A DNA stretch of 33,701 nucleotides. Source: Streptomyces sp. NRRL S-118 (GTDB taxonomy: Bacteria > Actinomycetota > Actinomycetes > Streptomycetales > Streptomycetaceae). Position 1 is the stretch's first letter, and each line of letters begins with the position of its first letter. The position numbers and the translations under genes were made by a program. Location of the stretch: the NCBI RefSeq assembly GCF_000716335.1, contig NZ_KL591028.1, positions 30,394 through 64,094 on the forward strand, written 5' to 3'. The notes beneath the pieces are model-generated. The model worked only from the letters and a program-made list of their open reading frames with translations. It was not told the DNA's origin and searched no databases. Shown here in pieces: positions 23,981 to 32,300 of the stretch.

Positions 23981-25202
23981 TCACGAGGTGAACAGTCCCG
24001 CCACCCGGGCCGCGGACGTGCCCAGGCCCACCGGGCCGCCGGGCCGGACGGGGGTCGCCGGGCCGGACGGCGGTGCGGCGGAGCCGGTGCCCCGCAGCCG
24101 CGGCGTACCGGCGCCCGAGCGGATGTCCTCGTCCCGGTAACGGCGTACGCTGCGGTGCCAGTGGAGGATGCCCGCGAGCCAGTCCTCCAGCTCCCGCACA
24201 TACGCGTCGAGCGCGCCCCGCCCGCTCTCGTCCAGCCCGAACCGCTCGGCCAGCACCGGCAGTTCGTGCTCCTTCACGTGCAGGAACTGCCGCAGCCGCC
24301 CCCGCATCAGGTCGTCGATGATCGAGACGCCGGCCTGGTAGTCGCAGTCGAAGAACGTCTGCACGACGAGCACGCCGTTGTGCACCTCGCCCTCGACCTC
24401 GACCTCCTTCCGGTACGAGAAGAGGTCGTTGAGCAGCGTGGCGTAGTCCTGGGCGGCGTTCTCCAGGCCGCGCACCGGGCCGCTCCGCAGCAGCTCCGCC
24501 GGGAGCCCGCCCTCGTGCCGCAGCCGCGCCAGGCTCATCGTCATGTCGGAGCCGAAGGTCCGGCGCCGCATCTCGATGTAGTCCACCGGGTCGGGCACCC
24601 GGTGCTGGGCCCAGCCCCACCCCATGGAAGCCAGGTGCTGGGCGTCGATGGTCAGCAGCTCCGCCTGACTGCGCACCGGCCGCCACGTCGTCAGCAACCG
24701 GTCCCCGCAGGACGCCGCGTAGTGGACCAGCTGGACGCGCCGGAGCCTGCCGTACCGTTCCTCCGTGTAGTCCACGACCAGGCCGTCGAGGGAGCGTCCC
24801 GTCGTCAGGACGCCACGGAAGGCGCTCAGCAGCCCGGTGGCGGCGGCTCCCGTGCGAGCCCGCTGATGACGAAGTCCGTGATGGTGCCGGAGCCGTCGCG
24901 CACCGGCGTCAGCAGCGCGGCGGAGACCCGGACGGCCGGCAGCGTGGAGCACAGGCCCCGCCACGGGTCGTGGCCTCACCGGCGTCCACACAGCTGTTCC
25001 GCGTCCCGTGCCCCTGCCCGCACGGGCACTGCGCCCCTTCCCGCACCCCGGGCCCCGCCGTGCGCGGCGTGCCACCCGGCGGGCTGCCGTCCCCGCCGCC
25101 GGGTTCGGGCGCCGCGGCCTCCGTCCTCCTGCGCACGTCGGTGCGGAGCGTCGCGGTCTCGCGCTCGATGAAGGCCTTCAGCGACGCCACGTCGGACGGC
25201 AT
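23981..25202 (-). pseudogene. Chimeric pseudogene: PAS protein fused to truncated terpene synthase
   Basis: From 25202 a well-formed start (GGGGAGG, then ATG) begins MPSDVASLKAFIERETATLRT, a PAS-regulator N-terminus. The frame must shift near 24972 to continue as PWRGLCSTLPAVRVSAALLTPVRDGSG. It shifts again near 24850 to TGLLSAFRGVLTTG ... CGDRLLTTWRP. At about 24671-24682, in frame, the text becomes a class I terpene synthase of geosmin-synthase type: AELLTIDAQHLASMGWGWAQ, then the metal-binding NDLFSYRKE and a natural end GLGTSAARVAGL. The terpene part lacks about the first 120 residues, including the Asp-rich DDxxE/D motif, so it cannot be a normal cyclase. A deletion joining two genes explains this best. 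Confidence 0.75.
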
Positions 25203-25238
25203 GTCGCGGCCTCCCCAACACAGAGAAAAAGTATGAAC

Positions 25239-25264
25239 ATACCCTGCCTGACCGACAGGAAGAC
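25239..25264 (-). promoter_or_regulatory. SigB-type promoter candidate of the PAS relic
   Basis: On the minus strand GTCT, 16 bases, then GGGTAT fits the streptomycete SigB-type consensus GNNT-N14-16-GGGTAY. It ends 36 bp before the ATG at 25202. A small palindrome GTATG-TT-CATAC overlaps the -10 element. Confidence 0.45.
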
Positions 25265-25369
25265 CGGTACGGCCACCCGTCCGGCGCACACGGGGCGAAC
25301 GGCCCGGTGAACACGGGACGCTCCGCGCCGCCCGCGCGACCGGGCAGGCACCCCACGGGTGACACGGCA

Positions 25370-25413
25370 GTGCGCTGCGTGTCCGGTGTGTCGGCACCGG
25401 CCACGCAGCGCAC
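25370..25413 (-). terminator. Strong terminator after the phosphotransferase gene
   Basis: A 12-bp perfect stem (GTGCGCTGCGTG with CACGCAGCGCAC) is extended inward, past one mismatch, by CCGGTG/CACCGG around a 6-base loop. It starts 79 bp after the phosphotransferase stop. Confidence 0.75.
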
Positions 25414-25492
25414 GTCCCCCCAGGCGGGCTCGGCCCCCGGCGCCTCGGGCCGGGGAACCGCCCATCCGGCTCCCTCGGCCCGGGCCACGCGG

Positions 25493-26611
25493 TCAGCGAG
25501 TGCCGACCGCGGCGCGCACGGCCCGCCGGGCCATGGCGCAGTCGTCGTGCAGCCTCCTCAGCAGCAGTCGCTGTTCCTCCCCCTGGGACAACCCCCCGGG
25601 CTGGACCGGGACCGAGCCGACCGGCGGCGCCTCTCGTATCGTGCGCTGCACGGCCGTCTCGTACGTCCGTATCTCCCGCGTCAGCACGAGCATCAGGTTC
25701 ACCAGGAACGCGTCCCGCGCCGCGGGGCCCGCCGCCTGGGCGAGCTGGCTGATCTGCCGCCGCGCGACCGGGGCGTCGCCCAGCACCGCCCACAGCGTCG
25801 CCAGGTCGTACCCCGGCAGGTACCAGCCCGCGTGCTCCCAGTCGACCAGCACCGGACCGGCCGGCGACAGCAGGATGTTCGACAGCAGCGCGTCGCCGTG
25901 GCAGAACTGGCCCATGCCGCCCCGCGCGCCCGCGTGCGCCAGACCGTGCAGCAGCTTCTGCAGGTCGTCGCGGTCCCGGTCCGTGAAGAGCCCCAGCTCG
26001 TGGTAGCGGGAGATCCGCGACGCGTAGTCCAGCGGTGCGTCGAACGTCCCGGCCGGCGGCCGCCACGCGTTGAGCCGCGCGATCGCGCCCAGGGCGGCTC
26101 GGACATCGGCGCGGGGCGGCGCCTCGAAGGGGTGGCGGGTCAGCGCCGCCGCCCGTCCCGGCATCCGCTCGATCACCAGCGTGCAGTTGTCCGGGTCCGC
26201 GGCGATCAGCCGCGGCGCCCGCACCGGCGGGCGGTGCCGGACGAAGGTGCGGTAAGCCGCGATCTCATGACGGAGCCGCTCGGCCCAGGCGGGGGAGTGG
26301 TCCAGTAAACACTTGGCGACGGCGGTGGCACGCCCCGTCGTCCCGACGAGCAGGACGGAGCGGCTGCTGCGCCGCATCAGCTGCACCGGGTTGAACTCGG
26401 GGCAGATCCGGTGCACCGACGCGATCGCCTTGCGCAGTTGCGCGCCCTGCGGGCCGGACAGGTCGATCCTGCCGCTGAGCGGCCCCGCCGCCGGTCCCGC
26501 CCAGCGCCGGGCCCTGCCCGCCTGGGTGGGATCCAGGTACGGTCCGCTGCCGGCCGGGACGGCGCGCTGGAGCCGGGGCGGGGCGGACACGGAGGACGAT
26601 GCTGTGTACAT
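25493..26611 (-). CDS. Aminoglycoside phosphotransferase (APH)-family protein
   Basis: 372 residues from the ATG at 26611. The APH/choline-kinase fold shows in [19 protein letters not shown] (N-lobe Lys), the Brenner catalytic loop [13 protein letters not shown] and the metal-binding [14 protein letters not shown]. Members phosphorylate small molecules or act as regulators; no antibiotic substrate is indicated. The gene diverges from the NsdB-like regulator across 234 bp, a pairing that suggests a shared developmental role. Codon 102 is TTA (26306-26308), so translation should depend on the bldA tRNA. The Shine-Dalgarno sequence is weak, and a large inverted repeat lies in the upstream region. 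Confidence 0.82.
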   Translation of the reverse strand: MYTASSSVSAPPRLQRAVPAGSGPYLDPTQAGRARRWAGPAAGPLSGRIDLSGPQGAQLRKAIASVHRICPEFNPVQLMRRSSRSVLLVGTTGRATAVAKCLLDHSPAWAERLRHEIAAYRTFVRHRPPVRAPRLIAADPDNCTLVIERMPGRAAALTRHPFEAPPRADVRAALGAIARLNAWRPPAGTFDAPLDYASRISRYHELGLFTDRDRDDLQKLLHGLAHAGARGGMGQFCHGDALLSNILLSPAGPVLVDWEHAGWYLPGYDLATLWAVLGDAPVARRQISQLAQAAGPAARDAFLVNLMLVLTREIRTYETAVQRTIREAPPVGSVPVQPGGLSQGEEQRLLLRRLHDDCAMARRAVRAAVGTR

Positions 26612-26662
26612 GGGCGAGACAGATCCCTTCGTGTGCCGACGAGTTACGTACGCTGCCCCGTC

Positions 26663-26706
26663 CCGGCAACCGGCCGACACCCTGGGGAATGAGGGCCGGT
26701 TGCCGG
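26663..26706. repeat. 13-bp perfect inverted repeat between divergent genes
   Basis: CCGGCAACCGGCC (26663-26675) and GGCCGGTTGCCGG (26694-26706) flank an 18-base spacer, 51 bp upstream of the phosphotransferase start. It may be an operator for a dimer pair or a hairpin in the phosphotransferase leader. Confidence 0.6.
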
Positions 26707-26845
26707 AGCGGGGTGGCGCTTTCCTACCTGACACCCGCGCGCCCGTGGCACACCATCTGGCGGACCCTGGCGAAGCCTGGCGAATAGTCGCCAGCCCTAT
26801 GCCGGCGGGCTACTGTCAACTCAGCCGAGAACCTGGGGGCTTGAC

Positions 26846-28339
26846 GTGACCGGAGAACCCAACACCCGCCTTGCAGACCTGTTCGGCCTGGCCGGATGGT
26901 CCAAAGGAGAGCTCGCGCGGCTCGTGAACCGGCAAGCGGCGGCCATGGGCCACCCGCAGCTGGCGACCGACACGTCGCGGGTCCGGCGCTGGATCGACAT
27001 GGGGGAGACCCCCCGCGATCCCGTGCCCCGGGTGCTGGCAGCCCTGTTCACCGAGCGACTCGGCCGTGTCGTGACCATCGAGGACCTCGGGTTCGTACGA
27101 CACGGGCGCGCCGGGAAACGGCGGGACGTCAGGAACACCGACAACCCTGACGGGCTGCCCTGGGCGCCCGAGCGTACGGCTGCGGTCCTCACCGAATTCA
27201 CGGGAATGGACCTCATGCTCAACCGACGCGGCTTGATGGGCGCGGGTGCCGCGCTCACCGCAGGCTCCGTACTGACCAGCGCCATGCACGACTGGCTCCG
27301 CACCGACCCCGCACTCCCCTCCGACGCGGCCCGCGTCGCCGATCCCCTGCACGCCGACCCCGCCGGTTTCGACCGCTACGAGGCCGCCCCCATCGGCTCC
27401 CAGGAGATCGAGGCGCTGGAGCGGTCCGTCGAAGTGTTCCGCGCCTGGGACGCCGCCCGTGGCGGCGGCCTGCAGCGCAAGGCCGTGGTGGGCCAGCTCA
27501 ACGAGGTGGGCGGCATGCTCGCCTACCGCCACCCCGAGCACCTCCAGCGGCGGCTGTGGGCCGTCGCCGCCAACCTCGCCGTCCTGGCGGGGTGGATGTC
27601 CCACGACGTGGGCCTGGAACCCACCGCCCAGAAGTACTTCGTCATCGCCGCGCACGCGGCCCGCGAGGGCGGCGACCGGCCCCGCGCCGGTGAGGCGCTG
27701 TCCCGTGCAGCCCGGCAGATGGTCCACCTGGGCCGCCCCGACGAGGCGCTGGACCTGATGAAGCTCGCCCGGGCCGGCTCGGGCGACGAGACGCTGCCCC
27801 GTACGCACGCCATGCTGCACACCATCGAGGCCTGGGCGCAGGCGGCGATGGGCCGCGGCCAGGCCATGCGCCGCACCCTCGGCGAGGCGGAGGAGCTCTT
27901 CGTCTCCGACAAGAGCGACGTACCGCCGCCCAGCTGGATGCAGACCTTCAAGAAGGAGGATCTGTACGGCATGCAGGCCCTCGCCTACCGCACCCTCGCC
28001 GAGCACGAACCCGGGGCCGCCAAGCAGGCCCAGCACTTCGCCCAGAAGGCCCTCGCCCTGCGGGTCGACGGCCGGCAGCGGTCGAAGATCTTCGACTACC
28101 TGTCGATGGCGTCGGCGTGCTTCATCGCCGACGACCCTGAGCAGGCCGACCGGTACGCCAGGCTCGCCCTGATGTCGATGGGGGAGACCTCGTCGCAGCG
28201 CACCTGGGACCGGCTGCGTGAGATGTACCGGCTCACCGGGCAGTACGCGGGCTACACGAAGATCGAGGACCTGCGCGAGGAGATCCAGCTCGCCATGCCC
28301 AAGCAGACGACCAGGAAGTCACGCGACAACCGGATCTGA
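26846..28339 (+). CDS. nsdB: NsdB/NsdA-type DNA-binding TPR regulator
   Basis: 497 residues. The N-terminal 85 form a DNA-binding region (LADLFGLAGWSKGELARLVN ... DTSRVRRWIDMGETPRDPVPRVLAALF). A hydrophobic stretch follows (RRGLMGAGAALTAGSVLTSAM, about 128-148), then a long alpha-helical TPR-like region (about 180-480). This matches the Streptomyces proteins NsdA and NsdB, negative regulators of antibiotic production and differentiation in S. coelicolor. I favour nsdB by recollection of the product name, but nsdA is possible. GTG start at 26846 with GGGGG 7 bp upstream; TACTGT at 26811-26816 is a possible -10 element and a CCTGGCGAA direct repeat stands at 26766-26784. Confidence 0.8.
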   Translation: MTGEPNTRLADLFGLAGWSKGELARLVNRQAAAMGHPQLATDTSRVRRWIDMGETPRDPVPRVLAALFTERLGRVVTIEDLGFVRHGRAGKRRDVRNTDNPDGLPWAPERTAAVLTEFTGMDLMLNRRGLMGAGAALTAGSVLTSAMHDWLRTDPALPSDAARVADPLHADPAGFDRYEAAPIGSQEIEALERSVEVFRAWDAARGGGLQRKAVVGQLNEVGGMLAYRHPEHLQRRLWAVAANLAVLAGWMSHDVGLEPTAQKYFVIAAHAAREGGDRPRAGEALSRAARQMVHLGRPDEALDLMKLARAGSGDETLPRTHAMLHTIEAWAQAAMGRGQAMRRTLGEAEELFVSDKSDVPPPSWMQTFKKEDLYGMQALAYRTLAEHEPGAAKQAQHFAQKALALRVDGRQRSKIFDYLSMASACFIADDPEQADRYARLALMSMGETSSQRTWDRLREMYRLTGQYAGYTKIEDLREEIQLAMPKQTTRKSRDNRI

Positions 28340-28342
28340 CGA

Positions 28343-28362
28343 GGGCCGGCACCATCCGGCCC
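28343..28362 (+). terminator. Terminator after the nsdB-like gene
   Basis: GGGCCGG (28343-28349) pairs with CCGGCCC (28356-28362) around the loop CACCAT, 3 bp after the stop and in the gap before a convergent gene. Confidence 0.65.
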
Positions 28363-28477
28363 GGCCCGCACATCACCCGTCCCCCGCCCCGCGCCACCAT
28401 GGACGCGGAGGCCCGCGACGTGGCCCACCACGCCGACAGGCCCACGACGACGTGGTCCTGGTCCCTGGAACCTCGCC

Positions 28478-29956
28478 CTAAGGCGCGGTCCTTCCCGAGG
28501 GGTCGCCGATCCGGGCGACCATGACACAGGCGTCGTCCTCCCGTGGACCGGCGCCGAACTCCTCCGCCACCGACCGTACACACTCCTGCGCGTCGCGCGC
28601 CCGGGCGAAGCGCGGTGCCAGTCCCAGCAGCCTGTCCGTGCCGCCCGCACCGAAGGGATCCGCACCCGCGCCGCGGGTCAGCCCGTCCGTGTGCAGGACC
28701 AGAACGTCCCCGGGCAGCAGCCGCACCTCGGCCTGCTCGTACGACGTCCGGGGCGTCGCCCCGAGCATCAGCCCCTCCGGACGCGTCAGCGCACGCCCCG
28801 TCCCGCCGCGGAACAGCAGCGGGGCGGGGTGTCCTGCCTGCGCCCAGCTGAGGGTCCCGGTCGTCGGGCTGTACCGGCAGCACAGGGCGCTGCCCAGCGC
28901 GGGCTGGGCGGACGCCTCCAGCAGCCGGTTGAGGTGCTCCATGAGCGGCCCCGGGCTGATCCCGGCCACCGCCATGCCGCGCAGGGCGCCCAGCAGCATC
29001 GCCATGGACGAGGTCGCCGACACGCCGTGCCCGGTGAGGTCGCCGACGGTCAGCAGTGCGTCCCCGCCGGGCAGTTCCAGGGCGTCGTACCAGTTGCCGC
29101 CGACCATCCCGCTGGACTCGGACGGCAGGTAGTGCCCGGCCAGGTCGAGGGCCGCGGGGCCGCCGTGCGGGAAGCGGAGCGAGCCGCGCCACGGCGGCAG
29201 GACCGCCTCCTGGAGCTCCACCGCCATCCGGTGCTCGGTCTGCTCGATGTCATGCCGGCGCCGGAGCGATTCACGGGTCTCGCGGACCGCCCGCTCACTG
29301 CGGCGCAGTTCGCTGACGTCCCGTAAAACGGCCCACATCGAAGCCGTGCAGCCGTCGGAGTCGAGAACCGGTTCGCCCATCATGTGGAGCGTGCGCACCC
29401 GGCCGTCGGTCCGGACGATCCGGAACTCCCCGTCGATCGGCTTGCCGTCGATCAGGCAGCCCGTCACCATCGCGGTCAGCAGCGCCTGGTCCTCGGCGAA
29501 CACCACGGACGGCAGTTCGTCCAGCGACATGGGACCGCACCCGGGAGAGCGGCCGAAGATCTGGAACAGCTCCTCGGACCAGGTGACTTCATCGGTGAGG
29601 AGGTTCCACTGCGCGCTGCCGACCCGGCTGAGCAGTGAACCGGTGCGCGGCGGCTCGTCCGGCGACGCCTGGGTCTCCTCGGCCGGCGGCGTGCCCTGCC
29701 CGTCGGCGGGCGGGCCCTCGGGCAGCCCTTCCTTCAGCTGCCCCAACTGGGCACCCAGGTCGTCGAGTTGGTGGACGGCGAGGTCGCACAGTGCGCGCTG
29801 CCAGCGGCCCTGGGGGTCGTCCTCGTCCACCACGGCGTCCCGGCGCACGGCGTCGACGTCTCCCCGCAGTCTGCGGGTCTGCGAGATCAGAGCGTCCACC
29901 GTGCCGCGCTCGGGCGGCTGCCCGGCGGTACGGTCCGCGAACAGATGGGACGGCAT
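28478..29956 (-). CDS. PAS-SpoIIE (PP2C-type) phosphatase
   Basis: 492 residues. Order: a charged, coiled N-terminus (1-100), a PAS domain (about 110-220: WSEELFQIFGRSPG, DGEFRIVRTDGRVR), a short helical linker, and a SpoIIE phosphatase domain (about 245-490: LQEAVLPP, GGNWYDALELPGGD, VGDLTGHGVSA, EDDACVMVARI). Such proteins dephosphorylate anti-anti-sigma factors in SigB-like partner switching. The metal-site motif reads GGN288WYD instead of GGDWYD. Codon 211 is TTA (29324-29326), implying bldA dependence. The ATG follows GGAGT. It is convergent with the nsdB-like gene. The PAS half is similar in kind to the relic at 23981-25202. Confidence 0.88.
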   Translation of the reverse strand: MPSHLFADRTAGQPPERGTVDALISQTRRLRGDVDAVRRDAVVDEDDPQGRWQRALCDLAVHQLDDLGAQLGQLKEGLPEGPPADGQGTPPAEETQASPDEPPRTGSLLSRVGSAQWNLLTDEVTWSEELFQIFGRSPGCGPMSLDELPSVVFAEDQALLTAMVTGCLIDGKPIDGEFRIVRTDGRVRTLHMMGEPVLDSDGCTASMWAVLRDVSELRRSERAVRETRESLRRRHDIEQTEHRMAVELQEAVLPPWRGSLRFPHGGPAALDLAGHYLPSESSGMVGGNWYDALELPGGDALLTVGDLTGHGVSATSSMAMLLGALRGMAVAGISPGPLMEHLNRLLEASAQPALGSALCCRYSPTTGTLSWAQAGHPAPLLFRGGTGRALTRPEGLMLGATPRTSYEQAEVRLLPGDVLVLHTDGLTRGAGADPFGAGGTDRLLGLAPRFARARDAQECVRSVAEEFGAGPREDDACVMVARIGDPSGRTAP

Positions 29957-30106
29957 GTCGTACTCCGATACAGGCGCGGCATGGCCAGAGTCTGAAAAAA
30001 CAAGGACCGGTTACGACTGTTGCACAGCCCGCGAGGGCCTGTAAGAGCTTTGGCAACACTCGATACGGTGGTGCTTCCGGCATATGCCTAAGGCTGGTCG
30101 AATATT

Positions 30107-30120
30107 AGCCACGTGTGGCT
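30107..30120. promoter_or_regulatory. Small inverted repeat in an A/T-richer gap
   Basis: AGCCAC-GT-GTGGCT follows a TATT-containing, A/T-richer patch, about 150 bp upstream of the phosphatase start. The gap 29957-30152 presumably carries its promoter; no clear -10/-35 pair could be assigned. Confidence 0.35.
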
Positions 30121-30152
30121 GGATCGCACGGTTCCGTACTGTACCGGGCCGG

Positions 30153-30946
30153 TCACGGAAGGATCGCGTCCGCATAGCTCCCGTCGACCCGCAGGGCACC
30201 TCCGGTGGTCGCCGAGGCCTGCGGGGAGCTGAGATGAACCACCATGTGGGCGGTTTCCCCGGGCTCGATCAGCCGCTGCGGCAGCGACCGGGGCCGGTCT
30301 CTTCGCACGAACTCCCGCTGCACCGCGTCCACGGCGGATCCTTGTCGTCCAGCTCGTACACGAAATCTTCCACCCCACCCGTAGGGGTGGGTCCAGTGAT
30401 TACGGAGTTGACGGTGACGCCTGTACCGGCCGCTTCCTTCGCGAAGCCGCGGCTCACCGCGAGCAGAGCCGTCTCCGCATGCCGTAACGGATCGTCCCGG
30501 CCGGGGTGACGACCGCGCCAGTCGCTCGCGATGTACTGGATCCGGCCCCGGCCGCGGCGTGTCATGCCCGGCAGGTACGCACGGGTCAGCCGCACCGCCG
30601 CCGACACCTCCACCTCGAAGGACCGCCGCCAATCCGCGTCCGTGATCTCCAGCGCCGGCCCGCGCCTCGAAGATGCCCAGGTTGTTCACCCGGATGTCCA
30701 CCGCGGGCAGCGGCTCGACGGTGCGCCCGGTCCCCTCGTCGGTCGCCGGATCCGCCGGTACGGGCACCACCTCCCCGTCCGGAACCTCGGCGCGCAGCCG
30801 TTCCACGGCATCCCGCACGCTGTCCGGGCCGCGTCCGTTGACCGCCACCGTGGCCCCCGACCGGGCCGGCCGACGGTGATCGCCGCACCGAGGCCCTGCG
30901 TCGACCCCATGACCAGCGCCGTCCTGCCGACGAGCGCCAGCCGCAT
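30153..30946 (-). pseudogene. Frameshifted short-chain dehydrogenase/reductase (SDR)
   Basis: Pieces of one SDR lie in order but in changing frames. They are the start MRLALVGRTALVMGSTQGLGAAI (cofactor glycine motif), then VNGRGPDSVRDAVERL ... VNNLGIFEAR, then ALEITDADWRRSFEVEVSAAV ... IQYIASD, then a short VVTPAGTIRYGM around the catalytic Tyr, then TALLAVSRGFAKEAAGTGVTVN, and finally LIEPGETAHMVVHLSSPQAS ... VDGSYADAILP. At least four or five indels are needed to join them, so no active enzyme can result. Intact relatives are about 265 residues; little sequence is lost, so inactivation looks recent compared with the acylase relic. The catalytic Tyr survives but its Lys context does not. Confidence 0.85.
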
Positions 30947-31122
30947 CCGCCCGCTCTCCCTCCCGCGTCCCGGGTCCCGCGCCCCGCTCTCCCTTCCCGC
31001 GTCCCGCGTCCTGCCCGTCCGGATCCGCCTGCGTCCATGGTGCACGTGGACCGCCGATCGGCGGGTACCCGGATCTCCCGGCGCGGTGCCGGGACACGCC
31101 GATCCGTCGGAAGGGCAGGACC

Positions 31123-32148
31123 GTGAGCATGGAAGCCGGCAAGAGGATCGTCGTCACCGGAGCCACCGGCAATGTCGGCACCAGCGTGGTGGCGGCATTG
31201 GCCGACGATCCGCAGATCGCATCCGTACTGGGCCTGGCGCGCAGGCTGCCCGGCTGGTCGCCGCCCAAGACGGACTGGGCGTCGGTGGACCTCGCGCAGG
31301 ACACCGACCTGGTCAGGTACTTCGAGGGCGCCGACGCCGTCATCCACCTCGCCTGGGCGTTCCAGCCGACCCACGACCCGATGCGCACCTGGCGCACCAA
31401 CGTGTTCGGCAGCCTCCAGGTCTTCCGGGACGTGGCCTCCGCCGGTGTGCCGGCCCTGATCCACGCCTCCTCCGTCGGCGCCTACTCGCCGGGCCCCAAG
31501 GACCGGGCGGTCGACGAGACGTGGCCCACGCACGGCTGGCCGGAGGCCGCGTACTGCCGCGAGAAGTCGTACCTGGAGCGGGTGCTGGACTCCTTCGAGG
31601 TGCGCAACCCCGGGGTCAGGGTGGTGCGGATGCGCCCGGCCTTCCTGTTCAAGGAGGAGTCGGCGAGCGAGCAGCGCCGGATCTTCGCCGGGCGCTTCGT
31701 GCCCGGGCAGCTCGCCCGCGCCAAGGCCGTCCCGTTCGTGCCGGACATCGAGGGCCTGCGCTTTCAGGCGCTGCACACCGATGACGCGGCGCAGGCCTAC
31801 CGCCTCGCGGTCGGGCACGACGTCGGCGGGGCGTTCAACCTCGCCGCCGAGCCGCCCATCGGCGCCGCCGAGATCGCCGGGCTGCTCGACGCGCGGGTCG
31901 TCCGCGTGCCCCGCCCGGCCGCGCGCGCCCTCCTGGCGGCGGGCTGGAACCTGCGCCTGGTCCCCGCCTCCCCGCAGCTCTTCGACGCGGTGCTGCGCCT
32001 GCCGCTGCTGGACTGCACCCGGGCCCGCGTCGAACTCGGCTGGCACCCGCAGCGCAGCTCCCTGGAGGCGTTCGGCGAACTGCTGCGCGGCATGCGGCGC
32101 GGCGCCGGCCTCGACACCGCTCCCCTCGCGGGCCGCAGGACGGGCTGA
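31123..32148 (+). CDS. NAD-dependent epimerase/dehydratase family SDR
   Basis: 341 residues from the GTG at 31123, 8 bp after GGAAGG (an ATG two codons later is possible). The extended-SDR Rossmann motif VTGATGNVGTSV (about 12-23), the ADAVIHLAWAFQP strand, HASSVGAYSPG with the catalytic Ser/Thr region and a downstream YCREK (YxxxK) active site are all present. C-terminal motifs (FQALHTDDAAQAYRLAV, GGAFNLAAEPP) are typical of actinobacterial epimerase-like proteins. It probably reduces or isomerises a small metabolite; the substrate is unknown. It lies divergent from the SDR pseudogene; the fragments of the two are not copies of one another. Confidence 0.85.
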   Translation: MSMEAGKRIVVTGATGNVGTSVVAALADDPQIASVLGLARRLPGWSPPKTDWASVDLAQDTDLVRYFEGADAVIHLAWAFQPTHDPMRTWRTNVFGSLQVFRDVASAGVPALIHASSVGAYSPGPKDRAVDETWPTHGWPEAAYCREKSYLERVLDSFEVRNPGVRVVRMRPAFLFKEESASEQRRIFAGRFVPGQLARAKAVPFVPDIEGLRFQALHTDDAAQAYRLAVGHDVGGAFNLAAEPPIGAAEIAGLLDARVVRVPRPAARALLAAGWNLRLVPASPQLFDAVLRLPLLDCTRARVELGWHPQRSSLEAFGELLRGMRRGAGLDTAPLAGRRTG

Positions 32149-32300
32149 CGACACAGGCCGCGCAGACGGGGGCGGCGCACGTCCGCGGCCCGGATGGCCC
32201 GATCCGTCCCGTCCCCGCAGGTGAAGACACCCGCATCCGTGGGCAAGCCCTAAGGGAGACGGACGACGGATCCGGCTGTCGGGCGGAAGGGGGGGCCACC

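Noticed and set aside
28442..28455. CCACG-ACGA-CGTGG hairpin as terminator of the phosphatase gene
   Set aside because: A five-base stem is common by chance in this composition; left out of the features.
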